NCBI GenBank assembly: GCA_036506795.1
Contig: DASXRC010000230.1
Location: forward strand, 1 to 64,000
Length of the DNA: 64,000 bases
DNA from: DASXRC01 sp036506795
Lineage (GTDB): Bacteria > Actinomycetota > Actinomycetes > Mycobacteriales > Micromonosporaceae
Direction: 5' to 3'
Each line of letters starts with the position of its first letter. Within the stretch, counting starts at the first letter, position 1. Shown one piece after another: positions 40,097-51,324 of the stretch. The notes under the pieces are model-generated. The model was not told where the DNA came from. It was given only the letters and a program-made list of their open reading frames with translations, and did not search any database. The translations under genes were made by a program, and so were the position numbers.

Positions 40097-42427
40097 GTGC
40101 GCATTGCGGTGGTGGGCGGTGGCCCCGCCGGGCTGTACTTCGCGGCGCTCGCCAAGCAGCTGGAGGCCTCCCGCGAGATCACCGTCTGGGAGCGGAACGC
40201 GCCCGACGAGACCTTCGGGTTCGGCGTCGTCTTCTCCGACGAGACGCTCGGTGGCATCGAGCATGCGGATCCGGTCATCCACGAGGCGATGGCGGCCGAG
40301 TTCGCGCGGTGGGACGACATCGACGTGCGGTACCGCGGCGAAGTGATCACCTCGGGTGGGCACGGCTTCGCCGCGATGAGCCGGGTCCGGCTGCTGCAGA
40401 TCCTGCGCGAGCGCTGCGTTTCGCTGGGCGTCACGGTGCGCTTCCGTACGCCCGCACCGGACGTGGAGCGGCTGCGCCGGGAGGCCGACCTGGTGGTCGC
40501 CGCCGACGGCGTGCGCTCGGCCACCCGTGAACGGTACGCCGCGACGTTCCGCCCGGCGTACGAGAGCCGCCGTTGCCGGTACATCTGGCTCGGCACCGAC
40601 AAGGTGTTCGACGCGTTCACGTTCGACGTCCGGCACACCGAATGGGGCGTCGTGCAGGTACACGCCTACCCGTATGACGCCACCGGCTCGACGCTGATCG
40701 TGGAGATGCACGACGACGTGTGGCGCCGCGCCGGGCTCACCGACGAGAACGCGATCGAACGCTGCACGGCGTTGGTCGGCGACCTGCTGGACGGCCATCG
40801 CCTCATCGGAAACAACTCTCGCTGGATCAACTTCACCACCGTGCGCTGCGAGAGTTGGCGCCACGAGAACGTCGTGCTTCTTGGCGACGCCGCGCACACC
40901 GCGCACTTCTCCATCGGCTCGGGCACGAAGCTCGCGATGGAGGACGGGCTCGCGCTCGCGGCCTGCCTCGCCGAGCAGCCGTCGGTGGACAAGGGCCTGG
41001 CGGCGTACGAGGAGGAGCGGCGGCCCGTCGTGCTCTCGACTCAGCGGGCCGCGCAGGCGAGCCTCGAGTGGTTCGAGAACCTCGGACAGTACGCCGACCA
41101 GCCGCCGTTGCGGTTCGCGTTCAACATCCTGACCCGCTCGCGCCGAGTCACGTACGACAACCTCCGCCTGCGTGACCCCGAGTTCGTCGCCCGGGTGGAC
41201 GAGTGGTTCGCCGGCAGCGACTCGCACGGCGGCGGGACCGGCGAGCCCGGCGCACCGCCGATCTTCCAACCGTTCCGGCTGCGGGATCTGACCCTGCGTA
41301 ACCGGGTGATCGTGTCACCGATGGACATGTACGTCGCCAAGGACGGCATGCCCAACGACTTCCACCTCGTGCACCTCGGCTCGAAGGCACTCGGAGGCGC
41401 CGGTCTGGTGATGACCGAGATGGTGTGCGTCTCCCCGACCGGCCGCATCAGTCCGGGCTGCACCGGGCTGTGGACGGACGAGCAGGGCGAGGCCTGGGCG
41501 CGGATCGTGCGGTTCGTGCGAGAACATTCCAGCGCCGCGATCGGCGTGCAGCTCGGGCATTCGGGACGGAAGGGTTCCACGAGGCTGATGTGGGAGGGCA
41601 TGGATGAGCCCCTGCCGGACGGAAACTGGGAGGTGGTCGCGCCGACGCCACTGGCGTACTCCCCGATCAACCAGGTGCCCCGCGAGCTGACCGCGTCCGA
41701 CCTGGCCGAGCTGCGCGAGCAGTTCGTCGCCGCGGCCCGGCGGGCCCGAGCGGCGGGGTTCGACCTGCTCGAGCTGCACTGCGCGCACGGCTACCTGCTG
41801 TCGTCGTTCATCTCGCCGCTGACCAACCGGCGCACCGACGAGTACGGCGGCGATCTGACCGGCCGGCTGCGCTTCCCGCTGGAGGTCTTCGACGCGATCC
41901 GCGCGGAGTGGCCGGCGGAGAAGCCGATGTCCGTGCGCATCTCGGCAACGGACTGGCACCCGGACGGGACCGACACGGCCGACGCGGTGCGGATCGCGGC
42001 CGCGTTCGCCGAGCACGGCGCCGACGCGGTCGACGTGTCGACCGGGCAGGTGATCAAGGAAGAGCGGCCGGCGTTCGGGCGGTCCTACCAGACGCCCTAC
42101 GCCGACGCGATCCGCAACGCCGTGCCGGGTCTCGCCGTGATCGCCGTCGGGGCGATCTCGTCGTACGACGATGTGAACTCGCTGGTCCTCGCCGGACGGG
42201 CGGACCTGTGTGCACTCGGGCGTACGCACCTCTACGACCCACAATGGACACTGCACGCCGCGGCCGAGCAGGGATACGCCGGTCCCGGCGCGGTCTGGCC
42301 GATGCCGTACGCCGCCGGCCGTCGGCGTCCGCAGAGCGGGCGCACCGACGGACCCAAGCCGCGGCTGGAGCTGATCCGGGACTACTCGGCCGGCGCCACG
42401 CGGCATGAACGGTGGCGTCCCACATGA
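40097..42427 (+). CDS. bifunctional salicylyl-CoA 5-hydroxylase / anthraniloyl-CoA monooxygenase-reductase
   Basis: The 776-residue fusion has two flavoprotein parts. Residues 1 to about 380 are a class A flavin monooxygenase with GGGPAGLYFA (7-16) and GDAAHTAHFSIGSGTKLAMEDG (from about 264). Residues from about 389 are an old-yellow-enzyme reductase (FRLRDLTLRNRVIVSPMDMY, HCAHGYLLSSFISPLTNRRTDEYGG, then VGAISS near the end). The same layout is known for 2-aminobenzoyl-CoA monooxygenase/reductase, which hydroxylates and then reduces the ring, and for annotated salicylyl-CoA 5-hydroxylases. The mRNA is probably leaderless. Confidence 0.88.
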   Translation: MRIAVVGGGPAGLYFAALAKQLEASREITVWERNAPDETFGFGVVFSDETLGGIEHADPVIHEAMAAEFARWDDIDVRYRGEVITSGGHGFAAMSRVRLLQILRERCVSLGVTVRFRTPAPDVERLRREADLVVAADGVRSATRERYAATFRPAYESRRCRYIWLGTDKVFDAFTFDVRHTEWGVVQVHAYPYDATGSTLIVEMHDDVWRRAGLTDENAIERCTALVGDLLDGHRLIGNNSRWINFTTVRCESWRHENVVLLGDAAHTAHFSIGSGTKLAMEDGLALAACLAEQPSVDKGLAAYEEERRPVVLSTQRAAQASLEWFENLGQYADQPPLRFAFNILTRSRRVTYDNLRLRDPEFVARVDEWFAGSDSHGGGTGEPGAPPIFQPFRLRDLTLRNRVIVSPMDMYVAKDGMPNDFHLVHLGSKALGGAGLVMTEMVCVSPTGRISPGCTGLWTDEQGEAWARIVRFVREHSSAAIGVQLGHSGRKGSTRLMWEGMDEPLPDGNWEVVAPTPLAYSPINQVPRELTASDLAELREQFVAAARRARAAGFDLLELHCAHGYLLSSFISPLTNRRTDEYGGDLTGRLRFPLEVFDAIRAEWPAEKPMSVRISATDWHPDGTDTADAVRIAAAFAEHGADAVDVSTGQVIKEERPAFGRSYQTPYADAIRNAVPGLAVIAVGAISSYDDVNSLVLAGRADLCALGRTHLYDPQWTLHAAAEQGYAGPGAVWPMPYAAGRRRPQSGRTDGPKPRLELIRDYSAGATRHERWRPT

Positions 42428-42533
42428 TGGGCCGGGCTCGCAATGCTCGATTGATTGGCCCGTCCGGCTCTTCCGCACAACGGGGGCCACACGCTACGGT
42501 GTCGCCGCAGATTAGTGGGTGCCGGGAGGCACG

Positions 42534-42965
42534 GTGAGCGTGCAACAGGCGGCGTTTCGCGGGTTCGCCAACCCGGTGGACCCGTCTGCGTCCGAGCTCC
42601 GTGCGTGGGCGTACCACCCAGACTCGGTGCCGCTGCAGGAGATGCCGCCGGACTGGGATCTGCTGGTCGCCGGCGACCACCTCATCTACACGCTGTTCGA
42701 GCTGGCCATGGACCGCGCGTGCCCAGCCCGCCGATTCGCGCTGCACTGTGCGTACATCTACGCGGCCGACGCTATCCGGACCAACTTCCGCGCCCATCCG
42801 AAGCGCAAGCTACGCCGCCTCGTCGAGCAGGCCGAGGAGGAAGGCGACGAGCCGATGGCGACCTGGGCGCACAACGTTCGCGCGCTGCTGGCCCGGCCGG
42901 AGCTGTTCGACTACCACGACTGGTGCGAGGGCGGGTTGGTCCGCAATCCCCGTCGGCTCTCCTGA
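42534..42965 (+). CDS. conserved hypothetical protein
   Basis: The 143-residue protein (SVQQAAFRGFANPVDP...) contains a helical central part FALHCAYIYAADAIRTNFRAHPKRKLRRLVEQAEEEGD and a Trp/His-containing C-terminus. It looks soluble and globular but matches no family I can name. GTG 42534 has GGGAGG 4 nt upstream, better than GTG 42519. It follows the monooxygenase by about 100 bases and is convergent with hspR. Whether it belongs to the aromatic island is unclear. Confidence 0.7.
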   Translation: MSVQQAAFRGFANPVDPSASELRAWAYHPDSVPLQEMPPDWDLLVAGDHLIYTLFELAMDRACPARRFALHCAYIYAADAIRTNFRAHPKRKLRRLVEQAEEEGDEPMATWAHNVRALLARPELFDYHDWCEGGLVRNPRRLS

Positions 42966-42978
42966 CGAGGTCAGCGGC

Positions 42979-43425
42979 TCACTTACTCCGGTCGCCCGAG
43001 CGGCGTGGCCGCCAGACGACGAGCGCTGTGGTGTTCCGGGCGGTCGGCACGAGGTCCCGGCGGGCGTACGCCGGCGTGCCCTCGAGCTCAGCGATCCGGT
43101 CGTACGCCTGGGCCAGCTCCGCCTCCAACGCCCGGATCCGCTTCTCCAGCTCGTCGGCGAGCCGCTCGAGCCCGATGATCCGCTTGATGCCGGCCAGGTT
43201 GACGCCGTCGTCCTGGCTGAGGCGTTGGATCTCGCGCAGCATGACCACGTCGCGGACGCTGTAACGGCGTCCCCCACCCGTCGCGCGGACGGGCGCGACG
43301 AGGCCCAGCCGGTCGTACTGCCGCAGGGTCTGCGGATGCATGCCGGCCATCCGCGCGGCCACCGAGATGATCAGAACCTTGGCGTCCGAGGCCGCCTCGA
43401 CCGTGATAGTCAGCTCGTCATCCAC
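42979..43425 (-). CDS. hspR: heat-shock repressor HspR (MerR family)
   Basis: The 148-residue MerR-type protein has the winged helix SVAARMAGMHPQTLRQYDRLGLVAPVRATGGGRRYSVRDV and a coiled-coil dimer helix (LADELEKRIRALEAELAQAYDRI). HspR binds HAIR sites with DnaK as co-repressor and is the last gene of the dnaK operon, giving a feedback loop. GGAGGTGATC lies before the GTG start. HAIR sites are found before dnaK and clpB in this window. Confidence 0.94.
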   Translation of the reverse strand: MDDELTITVEAASDAKVLIISVAARMAGMHPQTLRQYDRLGLVAPVRATGGGRRYSVRDVVMLREIQRLSQDDGVNLAGIKRIIGLERLADELEKRIRALEAELAQAYDRIAELEGTPAYARRDLVPTARNTTALVVWRPRRSGDRSK

Positions 43426-43454
43426 GGTGGATCACCTCCGTCGTCGGCTCGAGA

Positions 43455-44609
43455 TCAGCCATGGCGGCGTACCCGTGCGTCGAGCCGCTCGCGTGGCGCT
43501 CCGGGCGTCTGCTCAGCGAACGTCGCCAGCGCATCCTTGGCGGTCGAGGAGAGGTCGCGCGGGACCACGACCTCGATCGTCACCAGCAGGTCGCCGGCGC
43601 GGCCGTTGCGACGCGTGACTCCCTTCCCGCGGGCCCGCAGCGTCCGGCCGCTCGGCGTACCAGGCGGCACGCGCAGGGTGACCGAGCCGTCCAGCGTCGG
43701 TACGCGCAGATCGGTGCCGAGCACCGCCTCCGCAAACGTGATCGGAACCGTCAGCGTCAGGTCGTCACCGCTGCGGCCGAACAGATCGTCCGGGCGCACC
43801 TTCACCAGCACGTAGAGGTCGCCGGCCGGCCCGCCCCGCTCGCCGGGCTCGCCCCGGCCGGCCAGCCGGATGCGCTGCCCGTCGGCGACACCGGTCGGGA
43901 ACCGGACGGTCAGCGTCCGGGTCTTGGTCACTCCGCCGGTGCCCCGGCACTCGGGGCACTTCTCGTCGACGATCGAGCCCACCCCCTGGCACTCGCGGCA
44001 GGGCTCGGAGAAGCTGAACGAGCCCTGGTTGCGGGTGACCAGTCCGACGCCGCCACACACCGGGCACGTGCGCGGCTGCGTACCGGGCTTCGCCCCGGTG
44101 CCGTGGCAGGTGTCGCAGACCCCGGGCGCCCGCAGCGTCAGCTGCCGCGTGGTGCCCTGAACCGCGTCCGCGAAGTCCAACGTCATCTCCGCCTCGACAT
44201 CCCGACCACGCGCCGGCCCGCGGGCGCGGGTGGCACCGCCGGAGAAGATCGAGCTGAACAGGTCCGAGAACCCGGCCCCGCCGAACCGGCGGTCGCCGCC
44301 GCCGGAGAAGCCGCCGAACAGGTCCCCGGGGTCGAACCCCCCGCCCCGGGCGCTGCGCCGGAACGCACCCGAGCCGAAGAGCGAGCGCATCTCGTCGTAC
44401 TCCTTGCGCTTGCGTTCGTCGGCAAGCACGTCGTACGCCTCGGAAACGTCCTTGAACCGCGACTCCGCCTCGGGGTTGTTCGGGTTCCGGTCGGGGTGCA
44501 GCTGTCGGGCGAGCTTTCGGTACGCCTTCTTGATCTCGTCGGTGGAGGCGGACTTGTCGACGCCGAGCAACGAGTAGAAGTCCTTCTCCAGCCAGTCCTT
44601 CGAGCTCAC
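43455..44609 (-). CDS. dnaJ: molecular chaperone DnaJ
   Basis: The 384-residue co-chaperone has the J domain (DFYSLLGVDKSASTDEIKKAYRKLARQ, with the HPD triplet), a Gly/Phe-rich region (about 75-125), a zinc-finger domain with four CxxCxGxG-type repeats (CDTCHGTG, CPVCGGVG, CRECQGVG, CPECRGTG), and the C-terminal substrate-binding domain. It stimulates the ATPase of DnaK. It is the third gene of dnaK-grpE-dnaJ-hspR, with 22 and 29 bases to its neighbours and a GGAGGAGG ribosome site. Confidence 0.95.
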   Translation of the reverse strand: MSSKDWLEKDFYSLLGVDKSASTDEIKKAYRKLARQLHPDRNPNNPEAESRFKDVSEAYDVLADERKRKEYDEMRSLFGSGAFRRSARGGGFDPGDLFGGFSGGGDRRFGGAGFSDLFSSIFSGGATRARGPARGRDVEAEMTLDFADAVQGTTRQLTLRAPGVCDTCHGTGAKPGTQPRTCPVCGGVGLVTRNQGSFSFSEPCRECQGVGSIVDEKCPECRGTGGVTKTRTLTVRFPTGVADGQRIRLAGRGEPGERGGPAGDLYVLVKVRPDDLFGRSGDDLTLTVPITFAEAVLGTDLRVPTLDGSVTLRVPPGTPSGRTLRARGKGVTRRNGRAGDLLVTIEVVVPRDLSSTAKDALATFAEQTPGAPRERLDARVRRHG

Positions 44610-44631
44610 GGGTCCACCTCCTCCCGATGTG

Positions 44632-45482
44632 TTACTCCTCGGGGTCGGCCACGGCGACCAGTGCGGGTCGCAGCAGTCGGTCCCCCAGCAGGTAACCGCG
44701 ACGCATCACTTCGATGCAGGTTCGCTCCGTCACATCGGGGGACTTCAGGTGGGCGACGGCCTCGTGCCGCGTTGGGTCGAACCGGTCGCCCTTCTCGCCG
44801 AACGCCGTCAGCCCGAACTTGGCCAGCGTGCCGGTCAGCTGCTCCGCCACCGTGCCGAATGGCCCGATAAGGTCGCCGTGCTCGCGCGCGCGATCCAGGT
44901 CGTCGAGCACCGGAAGCAGCGCACCGAGCACCTGCCCGATCGTCTGCTCCGCGGCGAGCCCGCGATCCCGGTCGACCCGCTTGCGGTAGTTCGCGTACTC
45001 CGCGGACACCCGCTGCAGGTCGCGCGTGCGCTCCTCGAGCTCGGTGCGCAGCGCCTCGAGCTCCGCGCCCAGCCCCACCGTGCCGTGGGTGGGTAGCGCG
45101 TCGGCCGGCTCGGCGGCAGCCTCGTCGGCCGGCGCGGCCACGCTGTCGTCCGGCTTCTCGGAGGCCGCCCCGGCGTCGGCTCCCCCGGCGCCGCCGTCCG
45201 CGCCGGCCTTCGCCGGCTCGGGGACCTCGGTGTCCGAGGTGGACTCGGATGCCGCCGCGTCGCGGGCGTCCGGACCGGCTCCGGACGCCGCATCCGCGGC
45301 CCTGATCGTCGCCTCGGCACCGGCCTCCGCGGGCCTCGCCTTGCCGCCCGACTGATCGATCTTCCGCTTGTCCCGGATGACGACGCGCTCGGCCGGTGGG
45401 TCGCCCGACGGCTTCCCGCCCGAGGCGGCCGCACCGGCCGCTGGCCCGGGCGAAGCCGGGCCAGCGGCGCGTGGCTTTTCGG

Positions 45483-45486
<4 letters not shown>
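44632..45486 (-). CDS. grpE: nucleotide exchange factor GrpE
   Basis: The 284-residue GrpE is longer than usual (about 200). Residues 1-135 are Ala/Asp/Glu/Pro-rich and probably disordered. The conserved core follows: LEERTRDLQRVSAEYANYRKRVDRDR (dimer coiled coil), VLGALLPVLDDLDRARE and the beta-wing domain with GDRFDPTRHEAVAH and VMRRGYLLGDRLLRPALVAV. It releases ADP from DnaK. Its GTG start overlaps the dnaK stop by 4 bp, which couples translation. Confidence 0.94.
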
Positions 45487-47351
<1,865 letters not shown>

Positions 47352-47401
47352 GTTCGTCTTCCTCCAGATGACGGGCGTCGCCCGCCGGGCGGGCGGCCCA
47401 A

Positions 47402-47422
47402 GTTGAGTGGACCAGGCTCAAT
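47402..47422. promoter_or_regulatory. HAIR operator (HspR binding site) of the dnaK operon
   Basis: GTTGAGT-N7-GCTCAAT matches the HAIR consensus at 11 of 14 positions. On the minus strand, TTGACG (47443-47448) and a -10 box near TATTGA (47418-47423) could form the promoter, so HspR would cover the -10 region. It lies about 50 nt before the dnaK start. Confidence 0.75.
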
Positions 47423-47582
47423 ACTGCCACGGCGCGTCCCAGCGTCAAGGCGAGGTTGAGTCTTTCACACGCAACTTACTCGACGCGGTGCGCCCGGGTC
47501 GCGTGTGCCGATTCAAGGATCGACGGGTAAGACGCACTCGCGGCCCCTCCGCTGGTGCGCGACAGCACATAGGCTCGGGAAC

Positions 47583-49532
47583 GTGACGACGCACGGTGAT
47601 CCGCTCGCCGCGCGCCCGGCCACGGCCGCTGCCTCCGTCGACCCACCGGCGTCCGATCCCACGGCAACGGAGGAGCCCGCGGCGCCGGTCGCCGCGCGGC
47701 CCGGGCCCGGTGCCGACGCCGAGAGCCGGCCCGGCCCAGACTCCAGGGGGGACGAACGCGCCGACCACGAAGGTACCGGCAGCGAGCGTACCGGCGGCGA
47801 GGAACTCGGCCCCGCGCTGACCCGCCTGCGCGCGGCGATCGCCGGCACGGCGTACCCCCTGATCCTGGCCTCGGCCGACGAGGCGCGGCGGGTCGGTGCG
47901 GCGCTGGTGGCGCAGCTGGACGACTACCTGCTGCCGCGGCTGGCCCGGCTGGACGCGCCGCTGCTGGTGGTCGTCGGCGGCTCCACCGGCGCGGGCAAGT
48001 CGACATTGGTCAATAGCCTCGTCCGGTCCCCGGTCAGCGCCGCCGGCGTACTCCGGCCCACCACCCGGGCGCCCGTGCTGGTGTGCAACCCCGCGGACAC
48101 CGCGTGGTTTCGGCAGGGCGACCTGCTGCCCGGGCTGGTCCGCACCGCGCGGCCGAGTATCGACCCGCACACGCTGCAGCTGGTCGCCGCGCCCGCCCTC
48201 ACCCCCGGGCTCGCCTTCCTCGACGCGCCCGACATCGACTCCGTCGTCGACGCCAACCGCGCGCTCGCCGCGCAGCTGTTGGCCGCGGCGGATCTCTGGC
48301 TGTTCGTCACGACGGCCGCACGATACGCCGACGCGGTGCCATGGGAGCTCCTGCGCACCGCTCGGCTGCGCGGCACCGTCACTGCGCTCGTGCTCGACCG
48401 GGTGCCGCGCGAGGCGACCGACGAGGTCACCGCCCACCTCGCCGAGATGCTGCGCGACCACGGCCTGGAGCAGGCGCCACTGTTCGTGCTGCCGGAGACC
48501 CGGGTGGACGGTCAGGGGCTGCTGCCGGAGGCCGTGACCGCGCCGCTGCGCGACTGGTTCGGTCGGCTCGCCGCCGACGCCACCGTACGGTCGGCGGTCG
48601 TCCGGCGGACGCTCGACGGCGCACTCGCGGCCCTCGCGCCGGCTGTCGACGGACTCGCTGCCGCAGCGGACGACCAAGTGGCCGCGGCGACCGCGCTGAG
48701 AGATCGGGTCCGTGCCGCGTACCGCGCGGCGCACGGGGTGGTCGAGCACGGGGTCCGGGACGGCACGCTCCTGCGCGGCGAGGTGCTCGCGCGTTGGCAG
48801 GAGTTCGTCGGCACCGGTGAGCTACTACGCGCCCTGGAGGCGCGCATCGGCAGGCTGCGGGACCGGTTCGCGGCGGCGATCAGCGGCCGTCCCGCACCCG
48901 GGCGGCAGCTGCAGTCTGCGCTGGAGTCCAACCTGGTTGCCCTCGTCCGCGGTGCGGCGGCCGACGCGGCGGAGCAGGCCTACACGGGCTGGCAGGCCCA
49001 CCCGGCCGGGGCCGCCCTGCTGGAGCCAGCGCTCGCGCGGCCGGCGGAGGACATCGCCGAGCGCGCCGAGCGGCTCGTCCGCGACTGGCAGCGACACGTG
49101 CTGGACCTGGTCCGGGTGGAGGGCGGGCAGAAGCGCGCAACCGCGCGCGGCGCAGCGTACGCGATCAACGCGACCGGCCTGCTCGTCATGGTCGGCGTCT
49201 TCGCGTCGACCGCCTTCATCCCCACCGGCGCCGAGGTGGCCGCGGCGGCCGGCACGACCGTCGCGGCGCAGAAGGTCCTTGAGGCGATCTTCGGGGACCA
49301 GGCCATCCGGATGCTCGCCGCGAAGGCGCGCACCGACCTGCTGGCCCGGGTCCAGGAGCTGCTCGACACGGAGGCCGCGCGCTTCCTCGGTCGGATCGAC
49401 GCGGTAGGCGTCGACGACGCGCCGGGCGAGGAGCTGCGGGTGGCCGGCCGCAAGGTCGAGCGCGCCCGCACCGCGGCAGAGCTCACCGCCGGCGCCGCGG
49501 GCCGGCTCGTCCTGCCGAGGATGGGACGATGA
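47583..49532 (+). CDS. dynamin-like / YfjP-type GTPase, membrane associated (first of pair)
   Basis: The 649-residue protein starts with about 75 residues of Ala/Pro/Asp-rich sequence, then a P-loop GTPase: GGSTGAGKSTLVNSL (from 132), a threonine-containing RPTTRAP switch, DAPDIDS as G3, and LDRVP where NKxD is expected, so the guanine motif is altered. A long helical part and a hydrophobic hairpin (about 534-562, LLVMVGVFASTAFIPTG) follow. It may bend or tether membranes. TAGGCT lies 7 nt before the GTG. The next gene is a related GTPase, suggesting a heteromeric pair. Confidence 0.8.
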   Translation: MTTHGDPLAARPATAAASVDPPASDPTATEEPAAPVAARPGPGADAESRPGPDSRGDERADHEGTGSERTGGEELGPALTRLRAAIAGTAYPLILASADEARRVGAALVAQLDDYLLPRLARLDAPLLVVVGGSTGAGKSTLVNSLVRSPVSAAGVLRPTTRAPVLVCNPADTAWFRQGDLLPGLVRTARPSIDPHTLQLVAAPALTPGLAFLDAPDIDSVVDANRALAAQLLAAADLWLFVTTAARYADAVPWELLRTARLRGTVTALVLDRVPREATDEVTAHLAEMLRDHGLEQAPLFVLPETRVDGQGLLPEAVTAPLRDWFGRLAADATVRSAVVRRTLDGALAALAPAVDGLAAAADDQVAAATALRDRVRAAYRAAHGVVEHGVRDGTLLRGEVLARWQEFVGTGELLRALEARIGRLRDRFAAAISGRPAPGRQLQSALESNLVALVRGAAADAAEQAYTGWQAHPAGAALLEPALARPAEDIAERAERLVRDWQRHVLDLVRVEGGQKRATARGAAYAINATGLLVMVGVFASTAFIPTGAEVAAAAGTTVAAQKVLEAIFGDQAIRMLAAKARTDLLARVQELLDTEAARFLGRIDAVGVDDAPGEELRVAGRKVERARTAAELTAGAAGRLVLPRMGR

Positions 49533-49554
49533 CCACAAACCGCGAGGGTCCGGC

Positions 49555-51228
49555 GTGACCGGCGTCGCCGGGCGGGTCCGCGGTGCGCTGCGCGGCGATC
49601 GCCGGATCGATCCCGAAGCGTTGGTACGCCGAGTCGACGCCCTGGGCCGGTTCCTCACCGCCGCCGACGGGCACCTGCCCCCGGATCGGCTGGTCGCCGC
49701 GCACACGGTCGTCGAGCGCGCCGGAACGCGGCTGGCTCTGTCCCGGGAACACACGGTCGTCGCCCTGGCCGGCTCGACCGGCAGCGGCAAGTCGAGCCTC
49801 TTCAACGCCCTCGCCCGGCTCGACCTCTCCCCCGTCGGCGTACGCCGACCGACCACCGGCGTCACGCACGCCTGCGTGTGGGGCACACCCGAGGGCGCCA
49901 CGAAGCTGCTCGACTGGATCGGCGTACTCCCCCGCCATCGGTTCGCGCGCGAGAGCGCGTTGGACGCGGACGACGAGGCTCCCCTGCGCGGCCTCGTGCT
50001 GCTTGACCTGCCGGACTTCGACTCGGTCGAGCGGTCGCACCGGCTGGAGGTGGATCGGCTGCTCGGGCTCGTCGACCTCGTCGTCTGGGTCGTTGACCCG
50101 CAGAAGTACGCGGACAAGGTGGTCCACCGCGGCTACCTGGGTGAGTTCCACCGGCACCGCGACGTGACGCTCGTGGTGCTCAACAAGGCCGACCTGTTGA
50201 CGCCGACCGACGTCAACAACCTGCTGACCGACCTGCGCCGGTTGCTCGACGACGACGAACTGACCGGCGTGCCCACCATCGCCACCTCCGCGATCGACCC
50301 CGATGGACTCGCCGAGCTGCGTGCCCTGCTGGAACGCGCGGTCGCCGGCCGGCAGGCCGCGCTGCGCCGGCTCAACGGCGACGTCGACGTGGTCACCGAG
50401 GATCTGCAGACCGTGGTCGGCCCTTCGGTCGCGGAGGACGCCGTCGACCGCGACACGATCCGACGGCTCGGCGACGCGCTGGCGTCCTCGGCCGGCGTAC
50501 CGGCGGTGACCGAGGCGACGGAACGGGCGTACCGGCACCGGGCCGGCGCCGCCATGGGCTGGCCGGTCGTACGGTGGCTGCGGCGGCTGCGGCCGGACCC
50601 GCTGCACCGGCTGCACCTGCCCGCCTCGACCAACCCGGAGGCTCCGGTCGCGGTGACCTCGGTGCCGGACCCGGACGCGGCGCAGCGCGCCGCGGTCGGC
50701 CTGGCCATCCGGCGGGTCGGGGAGACGGCCAGCGCTCCGCTGCCGACGCCGTGGCCCGCCGCCGTCGCCGAGGCGGCCCGATCCAAGCTGGCCGACCTGC
50801 CCGATGCGCTCGACCGCGCGGTGGCTGGTACCGACATCGGGCTCAACCGCACGCCGATCTGGTGGCGAGTGGTCGGCGCCCTGCAGTGGTTGGCCACTCT
50901 GGGTGCCATTGTGGGCCTCGGCTGGCTGGTCGTCGGCTACGTCGTGCGGGCGCTCGGACTTCCGCGCCTGGAGCATCCGATGGTCGGCGAGGTGCCCGTC
51001 CCCACGGTGCTGCTCCTCGGCGGCCTGCTGCTGGGCGCGCTGATCGCGCTGCTGATCCGGCCGGTCGTGAAGTGGGCGGCCCGCCGCGCCCGGGCCCGGG
51101 CGGAGACGCGGTTGCGGGCCGCGGTGACCGACGTCGCCCGCGAGTACGTCGTGGCGCCCGTCCGTGTGGTGCTGCACGCATACGCCGAGGCGCGGGAGGC
51201 GCTCGCGGTCGCCCGGGCCGACCAGTGA
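49555..51228 (+). CDS. dynamin-like / YfjP-type GTPase, membrane associated (second of pair)
   Basis: The 557-residue protein has an intact GTPase domain: P-loop AGSTGSGKSSLFNAL (from 72), RRPTTGVTHA switch, DLPDFDSVE as G3 and NKAD as G4. Two transmembrane helices are near the C-terminus (about 445-465 and 478-500), followed by a basic helix. The GTG at 49555 is 22 bases after the first GTPase gene, so they form an operon. The partner lacks NKxD, while this one keeps it. Its stop codon lies inside the first unit of a tandem repeat. Confidence 0.82.
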   Translation: MTGVAGRVRGALRGDRRIDPEALVRRVDALGRFLTAADGHLPPDRLVAAHTVVERAGTRLALSREHTVVALAGSTGSGKSSLFNALARLDLSPVGVRRPTTGVTHACVWGTPEGATKLLDWIGVLPRHRFARESALDADDEAPLRGLVLLDLPDFDSVERSHRLEVDRLLGLVDLVVWVVDPQKYADKVVHRGYLGEFHRHRDVTLVVLNKADLLTPTDVNNLLTDLRRLLDDDELTGVPTIATSAIDPDGLAELRALLERAVAGRQAALRRLNGDVDVVTEDLQTVVGPSVAEDAVDRDTIRRLGDALASSAGVPAVTEATERAYRHRAGAAMGWPVVRWLRRLRPDPLHRLHLPASTNPEAPVAVTSVPDPDAAQRAAVGLAIRRVGETASAPLPTPWPAAVAEAARSKLADLPDALDRAVAGTDIGLNRTPIWWRVVGALQWLATLGAIVGLGWLVVGYVVRALGLPRLEHPMVGEVPVPTVLLLGGLLLGALIALLIRPVVKWAARRARARAETRLRAAVTDVAREYVVAPVRVVLHAYAEAREALAVARADQ

Positions 51229-51313
51229 GCCGGGCCGACCAGTGAGCCGGGCCGACCAGTGGGCCGGGCCAACCTGTGAGCCGGGCCGGCCGGTGACCCG
51301 GGGCCGACCGATA
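51212..51313. repeat. 17-bp tandem repeat, six units, spanning a stop codon
   Basis: Six direct units of 17 bp follow one another, based on GCCGGGCCGACCAGTGA. Units 2 and 3 differ by one base; units 1, 4, 5 and 6 carry up to four changes each. The first unit contains the last codons and stop (TGA at 51226-51228) of the GTPase gene. Because 17 is not a multiple of 3, later units shift the frame. The array ends 12 bases before the stop of the convergent esterase. Confidence 0.9.
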
Positions 51314-51324
51314 GCCGCAGTCGG

